Positions 1 through 6,046 of a stretch of DNA of 7,310 bases are shown here, one piece after another. Made by a program: the position numbers and the translations under genes. Positions within the stretch are counted from its first letter, which is position 1; each line of letters opens with the position of its first letter. The stretch is from an uncultured Bacilli bacterium (GTDB taxonomy: Bacteria; Bacillota_I; Bacilli_A; RF39; UBA660). The notes under the pieces were generated by a model. The model did no database searches and was not told the origin of the DNA. It saw nothing but the letters and a program-made list of their open reading frames with translations. The stretch covers positions 1 to 7,310 of the forward strand of contig CANQLF010000077.1 in NCBI GenBank assembly GCA_947624635.1. The letters are read 5' to 3'.

Positions 1-560
1 GATATATATATAAATAATACATAATCTAATGATTGTTCTTTTTTTAAACTTATGTTAGATAGTAACTTATGTTTATAATCTGGTGTTTCAAAGTCTCCTA
101 TTTCTCTTAGATAATTGTCTACGCGAAGAAATTCGTAATTTTTATCAATTAACATGTATTTAATGTCACTTAAATTGCCACCTTCTAATTTATTACCATC
201 CTCATCTTCAGTAATTAATTTAAGATTTTTAGCTTGCAAATTTAAGTCAAAATTTATATCTATTGTAGATTTATTTGTTACTTTTATCGGTATCATAACT
301 ATATCTTCATTATTTTCATTATCGTTTATTAAAAAATCAGCTACTCTCCTAACATAAAAATTAGTAGGTTTAATGTTTTCAATATGAGTAGCAGCAGGAT
401 CTACTTCAACAAGTAAATCTACTTTAGCTGTAGATATTTCTTGAACTTTTGCATTGCTACTTGCACTAAAATATGCATAGGTTGCTGTTACTAGTGTTAC
501 TAGTAATACTATTATTCCAATAACTCCTAATATTATTTTCTTTTTGTTTTTTTCTTCCAT
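1..560 (-). CDS. Secreted surface protein with SipW/TasA-type signal peptide (partial, C-terminus off window)
   Basis: The 186 visible codons begin at ATG 560-558, preceded by AAGGAG (571-576) at 10 nt. No stop is reached before the left edge. Residues 1-8 are charged (MEEKNKKK), 9-24 form a hydrophobic core, and TATYAYFS (25-32) follows. This is the hallmark of SipW-cognate signal peptides, as in TasA and camelysin (TasA has TWAAF at this place). A strand-rich region follows, with KVDLLVEV, IENIKP and VTNKSTIDINFDLNL, matching the pattern in TasA-like proteins where a beta-sandwich follows the signal. The segment with LEGGNLSDIKYMLID resembles part of the surface protein at the right edge of the window. 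The role is probably an exported matrix or envelope protein; the exact function is unknown. No sipW-like peptidase gene lies in the window. Family assignment is fairly secure; function is inference. Confidence 0.8.
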   Translation of the reverse strand, partial: MEEKNKKKIILGVIGIIVLLVTLVTATYAYFSASSNAKVQEISTAKVDLLVEVDPAATHIENIKPTNFYVRRVADFLINDNENNEDIVMIPIKVTNKSTIDINFDLNLQAKNLKLITEDEDGNKLEGGNLSDIKYMLIDKNYEFLRVDNYLREIGDFETPDYKHKLLSNISLKKEQSLDYVLFIYI

Positions 561-570
561 TATCTTAACA

Positions 571-576
571 CTCCTT
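571..576 (-). promoter_or_regulatory. Ribosome binding site of the SipW-type surface gene
   Basis: AAGGAG on the minus strand lies 10 nt before the ATG at 560. Its first three bases (574-576) are also the end of a 12-bp inverted repeat (574-585 with 608-619), so the site is part of the dyad. Confidence 0.75.
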
Positions 577-619
577 ATAATTGGATTTTAGTTATATTAA
601 CTTTTTCTCCAATTATAAG
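574..619. repeat. Perfect 12-bp inverted repeat over the -10 and ribosome binding site
   Basis: CTTATAATTGGA (574-585) is exactly repeated in inverse as TCCAATTATAAG (608-619), with a 22-nt spacer. The spacer holds a smaller inverted repeat, AGTTA (590-594) with TAACT (598-602). The right arm carries the candidate -10 TATAAT of the minus strand and the left arm overlaps the AAGGAG. If transcription starts from the proposed -10, the right arm is largely outside the mRNA, so a DNA operator is more likely than an RNA hairpin. If transcription starts farther upstream, for example by read-through from the phosphatidyltransferase gene, an RNA hairpin partly hiding the ribosome binding site becomes possible. 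Confidence 0.7.
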
Positions 620-644
620 TATACTTCCCCCCCCAGAAAATCAA
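612..644 (-). promoter_or_regulatory. Candidate promoter with G8 tract in the -35/-10 spacer
   Basis: On the minus strand, TTGATT (639-644) is a -35-like hexamer. Two -10-like hexamers follow back to back: TATACT (618-623, spacer 15) and TATAAT (612-617, spacer 21). Neither spacer has the usual 17 nt. The spacer includes eight consecutive G (C8 at 627-634 on the plus strand), the longest G/C run seen in this very AT-rich window. A length change of the run would move either -10 toward or away from the optimal distance. The promoter itself is inferred from sequence only. Confidence 0.5.
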
Positions 645-668
645 GTGTTTTCCACAATTTTCTTATAA

Positions 669-680
669 CTTTACGTAAAG
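669..680. repeat. 12-bp perfect palindrome between two minus-strand genes
   Basis: CTTTACGTAAAG is a perfect palindrome directly after the stop codon of the phosphatidyltransferase gene and upstream of the surface-gene promoter. There is no loop and no U-tract after it on the minus strand, so it does not look like an intrinsic terminator. It could be a protein-binding site. No clear terminator was seen for the phosphatidyltransferase gene, so read-through into the surface gene is possible. Confidence 0.4.
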
Positions 681-1496
681 CTATTTTAAACGTTTTAAAT
701 TTATTTTTTCTTTTTTCTTTTTTTCCTCTTCTAAGAAGGTTAGTTCTTGTTTTAATTTTTTGTACATTTCTTTTTTATTCGATTTTTCCTTTATATTTTT
801 TTCTTCTTTGTCTTTCTCTATTGGTGTATGAACATCATCATTTTTAATATCATTATCATTATTATCATTGGCAATTATTTTATTATATGTATATGTAGAT
901 AAAGTACATATTTCAAGTGAAGATGTTATTAACAATAAAGTATTTATAAGGGGTTCTAGAATATTATTAATATTTGTATTAATTACAGATAATGTTGCTG
1001 TAATCATAAGTACTACTGTTTTTTTTCTTCCTATTTCATAAACATCTACTTTTCCATTTTTTATTATATAGTTTATTTTATCTTTAATTTTTAAATTTTT
1101 TAGTAAAGAATAATCTAAATTTTTAAGACAATAAATTATATTTACTGCTGCAATTAATGATTCTAATACAATTGGTATTGACATTAAAATATTATATCTA
1201 CTTGCATATAAAATAAGAGAACTTAATACAATAAGTTTATCTGCTAAAGGATCAACAATTTTACCATAATTACTTTCTACATGCCAACGTCGTGCTAAAA
1301 AACCATCAAATGCATCAGTTATGCATGCACCACCAAAAATGATTGTTGAAATAAGTAAATTATTATTTAAGAAATTAGCAAAAAAGACAGGAACAGCTAA
1401 TAATCTTAACGTTGTTAAAATATTTGGTATATATTTTTTTAATTTGTTTATTGAAGATTTAATGTTTTCTTTATATTTGTTTAAAAATCTATCCAT
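681..1496 (-). CDS. CDP-alcohol phosphatidyltransferase family membrane protein (PgsA-like)
   Basis: This 271-residue protein starts at ATG 1496, with AGGGGGAG (1503-1510) 6 nt upstream. It carries the complete family motif D-x2-D-G-x2-A-R-x8-G-x3-D-x3-D: D61, D64, G65, A68, R69, G78, D82, D86. These residues bind metal and the CDP moiety and catalyse transfer of a phosphatidyl group to an alcohol. The N-terminal IPNILTTLRLLAVPVFF and later GRKKTVVLMI (156-165) fit phosphatidylglycerolphosphate synthase, which makes the precursor of phosphatidylglycerol in the cytoplasmic membrane. Several hydrophobic segments lie between 27 and 205. Two oddities: the usual Arg-Glu after the third or fourth helix appears as Leu-Glu (111-112), and a highly charged tail of about 60 residues (from 210) follows the membrane domain. 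A different alcohol acceptor, such as that of a cardiolipin synthase of this fold, cannot be excluded. Confidence 0.85.
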   Translation of the reverse strand: MDRFLNKYKENIKSSINKLKKYIPNILTTLRLLAVPVFFANFLNNNLLISTIIFGGACITDAFDGFLARRWHVESNYGKIVDPLADKLIVLSSLILYASRYNILMSIPIVLESLIAAVNIIYCLKNLDYSLLKNLKIKDKINYIIKNGKVDVYEIGRKKTVVLMITATLSVINTNINNILEPLINTLLLITSSLEICTLSTYTYNKIIANDNNDNDIKNDDVHTPIEKDKEEKNIKEKSNKKEMYKKLKQELTFLEEEKKKKEKINLKRLK

Positions 1497-1519
1497 TATA
1501 ATCTCCCCCTCGTTTAAAT

Positions 1520-1548
1520 ATTATAATAATTAAGATTATGTTTGTAAA
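1520..1548 (-). promoter_or_regulatory. Promoter of the CDP-alcohol phosphatidyltransferase gene
   Basis: On the minus strand, TTTACA (1543-1548) and TATAAT (1520-1525) are separated by exactly 17 nt, close to the sigma-A consensus. The start codon lies about 25 nt downstream of the -10, leaving a short leader with AGGGGGAG. Confidence 0.7.
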
Positions 1549-1565
1549 TATTTTTAATTATTAAA

Positions 1566-1594
1566 TTTAAAATTATTTTAATATAATGTATAAT
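1566..1594 (+). promoter_or_regulatory. Promoter of the YigZ-family gene
   Basis: TATAAT at 1589-1594 has TTTAAA (1566-1571) 17 nt upstream, four of six matches to the -35 consensus. A second TATAAT at 1582-1587 could also serve, with a poorer -35. The region is divergent with the phosphatidyltransferase promoter. An ATG at 1586 lies inside these -10 boxes and so is unlikely to be the start codon. Confidence 0.55.
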
Positions 1595-1603
1595 AATGTT
1601 AGC

Positions 1604-1609
1604 GGTGAG
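1604..1609 (+). promoter_or_regulatory. Ribosome binding site that fixes the YigZ start
   Basis: GGTGAG lies 6 nt before the ATG at 1616. The in-frame ATG at 1586 has no such site and overlaps the promoter, so 1616 is preferred. Confidence 0.7.
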
Positions 1610-1615
1610 AATATT

Positions 1616-2191
1616 ATGAATAAAACTATTGATAAAAATATTATTAATGAAATTGAAATAAAAAAATCTAAATTTATTTGTTTTTTATTTAAAATTGAAA
1701 ATGTATTAGAAATTGATAAATATTTTCAAGAAATTCAAAATAATTATCCAAAGGCCACTCATTGTTGTTATGCATATATAATAGATGGAAAAGAAAAATG
1801 TAGTGATGATAAAGAGCCTAGAGGTACAGCAGGAATTCCTATATTAAATGTTTTAAAAAATAATAACCTAACTAATATATTGTGCGTTGTAGTTAGATAC
1901 TTTGGTGGGATTAAATTAGGAAGCGGAGGACTTATAAGAGCTTATACAAAAAGTGTTGTTGAGTGTATTAATAAAGTAAATTTAATTAATAATGTATCTA
2001 TGATTAAAATAGAATTACAATTTTCTTATGATGAAATTAAAAATATTGAATATATAATTAAAGATTATCAAATTTTATCTAAAAATTATGATAATCAGAT
2101 AATATATATTATAAATGTACCATTTGAAAAATCAGAATCGATAATTAATAAGTTAGATAAATTTTGTTTTAAAATTAATGTAAAAGAATAG
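1616..2191 (+). CDS. yigZ: YigZ/IMPACT family protein (UPF0029)
   Basis: This 191-residue protein is close to the usual length of about 205 (Escherichia coli YigZ, Bacillus subtilis YvyE). It has the two diagnostic motifs of the UPF0029 domain: DDKEPRGTAGIP (64-75) and VVVRYFGGIKLGSGGLIRAY (91-110). The early KKSKFICFLFKIEN and ATHCCYAYI also match the family. The C-terminal part, about 130-191, corresponds to the small alpha/beta DUF1949-type domain. Eukaryotic relatives (IMPACT, Yih1) bind GCN1 and modulate translation control. The bacterial role is not settled; it is a cytosolic protein. It stands alone on the plus strand, converging with smc, and its last codons and stop lie within the shared terminator hairpin. 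The start is chosen from the ribosome binding site. Confidence 0.93.
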   Translation: MNKTIDKNIINEIEIKKSKFICFLFKIENVLEIDKYFQEIQNNYPKATHCCYAYIIDGKEKCSDDKEPRGTAGIPILNVLKNNNLTNILCVVVRYFGGIKLGSGGLIRAYTKSVVECINKVNLINNVSMIKIELQFSYDEIKNIEYIIKDYQILSKNYDNQIIYIINVPFEKSESIINKLDKFCFKINVKE

Positions 2192-2220
2192 AAAATAATT
2201 AATATTTTTCTATTCTTTTA
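2181..2220. terminator. Bidirectional terminator shared by yigZ and smc
   Basis: A 15-bp perfect stem pairs 2181-2195 with 2206-2220 around a 10-nt loop. Its A-rich left arm and T-rich right arm give a U-rich end in both directions. Both stop codons (yigZ TAG 2189-2191; smc TAG 2210-2212) lie in the stem or at its edge. The stem is A/T-rich, so it is weaker than its length suggests. Confidence 0.75.
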
Positions 2221-5149
2221 TATCTTCTAATCTTACACTAACTAATTTACTTATACCTGATTCTTGCATGGTAATTCCGTATAAGTAGTCTACATATTCC
2301 ATTGTTTTCTTTTTATGAGTAATTATTATGAATTGAGTTTTACCTTTTAATGTTTCAACATATTCACCAAATCTATCTACATTTACTTCATCAAGTGCAG
2401 CTTCAACTTCATCTAATATGCAAAACGGTACTGTTTTAACTTTTAATATCGCAAATAAAAGGCTTATTGCAGTTAATGTTTTTTCTCCACCTGATAAAAG
2501 TGATATGTGTGATAATTTCTTACCTGGAGGGGATGCTATAATATCTATTCCTGTTTCTAAAATGTTATCTTCATCTGTAAGTTCAAGTTTTGCTTCTCCT
2601 CCACCAAAAAGAGTTGTAAATACATTTGAAAACTCTATTTTTATTTTTTCAAAAGTAGTTATAAATTGTTCTTTCATTACTTTATCCATTTCATTAATTA
2701 TATCTAGCAAAGTATTTTCAGCTTTATATAAATCTTGTTTTTGATTAGTTAAAAATTCAAATCTAGTACTGACTTTATCGTATTCTTCAATTGCAAGTAC
2801 ATTTACTACGCCTAAATTTTTAATTGTATTTTTTAAATCTGTAACTTTAATACGTGCTTCATTTTCATCTATTTCAAGTCTATATAATTCTTTTGCTCTT
2901 TCAAAAGTTAGTGAATAATCTTCATTTAAAGTATTAAGTAAGTTATCTAGTCTTACATCATCTTTATTAACTTTGATTTCTAGATTTTTAAGTTCTGTTT
3001 GAAGCTTATTATAATTACTATTACCTCTTTTTATTGATGACTCTATATCAGTTATAATATTAGATAAATCTTTTTTATTATTATTTAATACTTCTAATTT
3101 ATTTTCTAAAATTTCTTTTTTATTTACTTCTTCATAGTATCTATTCATTATTTTACTATGTTCTTCCTTGTAGTCGATATCAAATGAATTAAGTTCTTTA
3201 TTTAACTCATCTTCTTTTTGTTTTAAATTAATTAAATCTCTATTCTTAGTTCTAATTTTTTCTTCTAATTCTATTTTTTTAGATGTATTTTGATAGTTTA
3301 CCTCTTCATAATGTTTTAAATGATAATCTAATTCATTTATTTTTTCTTCTTTTAATTTAATATTTTGTATTACTTCTTCTAAGTTTTTATTTAAATCATC
3401 TAACTCATATCTTTGACTAAGCAAGTTACTATTTTTATTTTTATATCTACCACCAGTTAAGCTACCACCTACATTGACTAATTCACCATCTAGTGTAACT
3501 ATTTTGTATCTATGATTTACTCTTTCACTTATTTCATTTGCATCATCTATATTTCTAGCTATTATTACATTTCCTAATTGATTTTTAATGATATTATCGT
3601 ATGTTTTATCATATTCTACTAAATTACTAGCAATATCTATAAAACCTTGAACACTTTTTAACATACTAATAATATTTATATCTATCGTTCTTGGTTCAAT
3701 TACATCTAGTGGAAAAAATGTAGCTCTACCTAAATTATTGTTTTTTAAGTATTCAATCGCTTCTTTCGCATCTTTTCTATTTGTTGTTACAACATATTCT
3801 TTTGCGCCACCTAAAGCGATATCTATCGCAGTTGTATAAGTTTGTGATACGTCTATTAACTTTCCTATTATTCCTTTTATACCAGATAATCTTGGATTAT
3901 GTAATACACTTTTTACTCCATAAGATAATCCACTATCTGTTTCAATAGCTTTTTCTAATATTTCTATTTTATATTTTAATTCTGTTTCATATCTATTTTT
4001 ACTATTTAATTCATCAGTTACTATATTTTTTTCTTCTTTTAATTTTTGTATTTCTTCTTTTGTATTTTCTATTAAATTATTTTGGTTATTTAATTCATTT
4101 GAAAGTAGTGTTACTTCTTCTGTTAATGATGTAATATTATTTTTAGTTTTTAATATACTTTCTTGTAATTCAACTATTTTATTATGAGTTTTAATATCTT
4201 CAGTATTATTTTTTTCTCTTTCTAGTATAAGGTTTTTTTCACCATTTAATTTTTCTACATTACTACTTATTTCTATTAATTGTTGATTAATATTATATAT
4301 TTCTTTATCTAATTCTCCTAATTTTATTTTTCTACTAGTTAAATCTATATCTTCTTGTATATTATTACTAGATAACATACTCACTTCATTATTTATTTCA
4401 TCTATTCTATTTTTATTTTTTTGATATTCATAATTTATTTCATTTATATCATGTGTTATTAAAGCTACTTCAACACTTTCTAATTCTTTTTTACTTTGTA
4501 AGTATATTTCTGCTGTTTCTTTTTGTTTTTTTAAAGGTTCTACTTGAATTTCTAATTCACTTATTATATCGTTTACTCTAGATAAGTTTTCATGTGTTCT
4601 TTCTAGTTTTCTTATTGCCTCTTCTTTTCTTTTTTTATATTTTAATACTTCTGCAGCTGCTTCAAATATCACTCTTCTATCTTCTGGTTTATTACTTAAT
4701 ATTTCACCTATTTCACCTTGAGATATTATATTAAATGAATCTTTTCCTATACCACTATCTATTAGCAAGTCAGTTATATCTTTAAGTCTACATTTACTAT
4801 TATTTATAAAATATTCATTTTCTAAATCTTTATATAAAACACGTTTTATTGATACTTCGTTATATTCTATGGGCAAGTATTTATCTTCATTGTTAAATAT
4901 TAGTGTTACTGATGCATAGTTTGAAGGTTTTCTAGAATTACTTCCTGAAAAAATGATGTCTCCCATTGAGCCATCTCCACGTAATGATTTTACTGATTGT
5001 TCTCCAAGTACCCATCTTACTGCATCAACTACATTACTTTTACCAGATCCATTAGGTCCAACAATACCTGTTATTCCTGTTGATAAGTCTATGTTTATTT
5101 CATCTGCAAAAGATTTAAATCCTACTGTTTTTATTTGTTTTAAGTACAT
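2210..5149 (-). CDS. smc: Chromosome partition protein SMC
   Basis: This is the core ATPase of the SMC-ScpAB condensin, which loads on DNA and extrudes loops to organise and segregate the chromosome. ATG 5149 gives 979 residues beginning MYLKQIKTVGFKSFADE, the usual SMC start. The ribosome binding site is GAAGGTG (5158-5164). A GTG at 5158 overlaps that site and is not preferred. Seen in order: Walker A GPNGSGKS (31-38), the R-loop region LRGDGSMGDIIFSGS, Q-loop SQGEIGEIL (Gln144), coiled coil about 170-410, hinge about 412-572 with GGSLTGG, returning coiled coil about 575-870, ABC signature LLSGGEK (884-890), Walker B FCILDE (909-914) and switch His945. All catalytic residues are present, so it should be active. 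The length is about 200 less than in Bacillus subtilis (1186), with both arms shorter, as in Mollicutes. ScpA and ScpB are not in the window. Confidence 0.97.
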   Translation of the reverse strand: MYLKQIKTVGFKSFADEINIDLSTGITGIVGPNGSGKSNVVDAVRWVLGEQSVKSLRGDGSMGDIIFSGSNSRKPSNYASVTLIFNNEDKYLPIEYNEVSIKRVLYKDLENEYFINNSKCRLKDITDLLIDSGIGKDSFNIISQGEIGEILSNKPEDRRVIFEAAAEVLKYKKRKEEAIRKLERTHENLSRVNDIISELEIQVEPLKKQKETAEIYLQSKKELESVEVALITHDINEINYEYQKNKNRIDEINNEVSMLSSNNIQEDIDLTSRKIKLGELDKEIYNINQQLIEISSNVEKLNGEKNLILEREKNNTEDIKTHNKIVELQESILKTKNNITSLTEEVTLLSNELNNQNNLIENTKEEIQKLKEEKNIVTDELNSKNRYETELKYKIEILEKAIETDSGLSYGVKSVLHNPRLSGIKGIIGKLIDVSQTYTTAIDIALGGAKEYVVTTNRKDAKEAIEYLKNNNLGRATFFPLDVIEPRTIDINIISMLKSVQGFIDIASNLVEYDKTYDNIIKNQLGNVIIARNIDDANEISERVNHRYKIVTLDGELVNVGGSLTGGRYKNKNSNLLSQRYELDDLNKNLEEVIQNIKLKEEKINELDYHLKHYEEVNYQNTSKKIELEEKIRTKNRDLINLKQKEDELNKELNSFDIDYKEEHSKIMNRYYEEVNKKEILENKLEVLNNNKKDLSNIITDIESSIKRGNSNYNKLQTELKNLEIKVNKDDVRLDNLLNTLNEDYSLTFERAKELYRLEIDENEARIKVTDLKNTIKNLGVVNVLAIEEYDKVSTRFEFLTNQKQDLYKAENTLLDIINEMDKVMKEQFITTFEKIKIEFSNVFTTLFGGGEAKLELTDEDNILETGIDIIASPPGKKLSHISLLSGGEKTLTAISLLFAILKVKTVPFCILDEVEAALDEVNVDRFGEYVETLKGKTQFIIITHKKKTMEYVDYLYGITMQESGISKLVSVRLEDIKE

Positions 5150-5158
5150 AATTATCAC

Positions 5159-5164
5159 ACCTTC
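5159..5164 (-). promoter_or_regulatory. Ribosome binding site that fixes the smc start
   Basis: GAAGGT on the minus strand (within GAAGGTG, 5158-5164) sits about 9 nt before ATG 5149. The upstream in-frame GTG (5156-5158) shares bases with this site, which argues for the ATG. Confidence 0.65.
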
Positions 5165-5179
5165 AAAGTATCTATAAGT

Positions 5180-5208
5180 ATTATAACAAATATTTAAACT
5201 TAAAACAA
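5180..5208 (-). promoter_or_regulatory. smc: Promoter of smc
   Basis: On the minus strand, TATAAT (5180-5185) is preceded by TGT, giving an extended -10 (TGTTATAAT). TTGTTT (5203-5208) lies 17 nt upstream. The -35 falls in the U-tract of the terminator of the preceding gene, so termination and initiation are packed together. Confidence 0.65.
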
Positions 5209-5231
5209 TAAAACCCTAACCATTTAGGGTT
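5203..5231 (-). terminator. Intrinsic terminator of the SGNH-like gene
   Basis: Read on the minus strand, AACCCTAA (5224-5231) pairs perfectly with TTAGGGTT (5212-5219) across a 4-nt loop, followed by a T-rich stretch (TTATTGTTTT). It lies about 37 nt after the stop codon. On the plus strand no T-run follows, so it acts on the minus strand only. Confidence 0.8.
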
Positions 5232-5267
5232 AGAGTCACAATATTATTCTCAGTATTTCCTATATAT

Positions 5268-5873
5268 TTATTTAGATATTACTTTTTGATAACTAATAGG
5301 TTTTACTTTGCCATTTAATATTTGTTTAGTTAAATAATTAGCAATTTCATCATGTGTTATTTCACTTAATTTTAAATTGTTTGATGGTCTATCTTTTCCA
5401 ATAAAGTTTAAATAAGTAATACCATATTTAAGACATAATTTTTCAAGATTATTGTTATATATATTAATTAAATTATTAACATATTGTCTATTAATATAGG
5501 TTTTTTGACTATTGATAACATCTGAGTTAATTCCAAAACAAAATATATTTGCGGTATCATTTTTTTCTTGAACAAAATTAATACTTTTTTCTATTGTATC
5601 CAAAAAGAATTGTATTTTCCTTTCTGGTTCAGTCATCATTATAATTTTACTCATAATGTTAGTAGAATTTGAAAGTATAACATTTGGTTCATAAGATGAA
5701 CACAAAGTATTAATTACATCATTATCATAAATTAAATTTGTATCTACTTTTTTATATATTACATCTATACCATTGTCTTCTATTTTTTTAGCAGTTTTTT
5801 CAACATATCCATCCTTATTTTTTAAAACCATATCGTCACCAATATTTATAATAACAATACCATCTGTACCCAT
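5268..5873 (-). CDS. SGNH/GDSL hydrolase-like protein, catalytic residues apparently degraded
   Basis: This 201-residue protein starts at ATG 5873, chosen because AAAGGTG (5880-5886) is 6 nt upstream. A longer frame from TTG at 5930 would begin inside the promoter. There is no signal peptide, so it is likely cytosolic. The pattern resembles an SGNH hydrolase: IINIGDD (8-14) then DGYVEKTAKKIEDNGI (21-36) at the position of GDS-x-GY; NVILSNSTN (64-72) where GxND would be; FCFGINSDV then a long helix with YNNNLEKLCLKYGITYLNF (139-157); and NLKLSEITHDEIANYL (166-181) in place of the final DxxH block. If this alignment is right, the nucleophile Ser is Asp14, the Gly and Asp of GxND are changed, and the catalytic His is Lys168, so hydrolase activity would be lost. 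It is a single-gene unit with its own promoter and terminator. The fold is an inference from pattern; the function is unknown. Confidence 0.5.
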   Translation of the reverse strand: MGTDGIVIINIGDDMVLKNKDGYVEKTAKKIEDNGIDVIYKKVDTNLIYDNDVINTLCSSYEPNVILSNSTNIMSKIIMMTEPERKIQFFLDTIEKSINFVQEKNDTANIFCFGINSDVINSQKTYINRQYVNNLINIYNNNLEKLCLKYGITYLNFIGKDRPSNNLKLSEITHDEIANYLTKQILNGKVKPISYQKVISK

Positions 5874-5879
5874 AAACAT

Positions 5880-5886
5880 CACCTTT
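5880..5886 (-). promoter_or_regulatory. Ribosome binding site that fixes the SGNH-like start
   Basis: AAAGGTG on the minus strand is 6 nt before ATG 5873. Another ATG two codons upstream (5879) touches the site and is too close to it. Confidence 0.7.
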
Positions 5887-5901
5887 TCTTTGATGATGCC
5901 T

Positions 5902-5930
5902 ATTATATCACAACATAATATAAATATCAA
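5902..5930 (-). promoter_or_regulatory. Strong promoter of the SGNH-like gene
   Basis: On the minus strand, TTGATA (5925-5930), a 17-nt spacer and TATAAT (5902-5907) form a near-perfect sigma-A promoter. The -10 is also extended (TGATATAAT). It is the best promoter match in the window. The predicted transcript starts near 5895, leaving a leader of about 20 nt. Confidence 0.8.
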
Positions 5931-5980
5931 AATTAATACGGAAATTGCCTATTTTTTTATATATTTTTAATTTCTATAAG

Positions 5981-6020
5981 AAAAAATCTAGTATGTGTTT
6001 TTTTATTTACACACTAGATT
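5981..6020 (-). terminator. Intrinsic terminator of the right-hand surface gene
   Basis: Read on the minus strand, AATCTAGTGTGT (6009-6020) pairs with ACATACTAGATT (5985-5996) across a 12-nt loop. The 12-bp stem includes one G-U wobble, which becomes an A-C mismatch on the plus strand, so the hairpin is better as minus-strand RNA. A T-run follows (from 5984 downward), about 27 nt after the stop at 6047. Confidence 0.8.
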
Positions 6021-6046
6021 ATAAAAGCCCATATTTTAGTTTTAAC

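Noticed and set aside
574..619. Invertible promoter (inverted repeats flanking a switchable segment)
   Set aside because: The 22-nt spacer is very short, inversion would not move the promoter boxes, and no recombinase gene is in the window.
648..656. TTTTCCACA, one mismatch from the DnaA box TTATCCACA
   Set aside because: It is a single imperfect copy with no cluster and no dnaA or dnaN nearby, so it is not evidence of an origin.
681..847. Plus-strand hydrophobic open frame opposite the charged tail of the phosphatidyltransferase
   Set aside because: It is the antisense of a Lys/Glu-rich tail, which naturally reads as Phe/Leu/Ser; no start signal supports it.
1586..1615. Earlier ATG for the YigZ gene
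   Set aside because: It overlaps the two TATAAT boxes and lacks a ribosome binding site, and family homology begins only after 1616.
5874..5930. Longer start (TTG at 5930) for the SGNH-like gene, giving a hydrophobic MIFILCCDIIGII start
   Set aside because: The TTG is part of the -35 hexamer TTGATA and the stretch covers the -10; the ribosome binding site at 5880-5886 points to ATG 5873. The apparent hydrophobic leader is translated promoter DNA.
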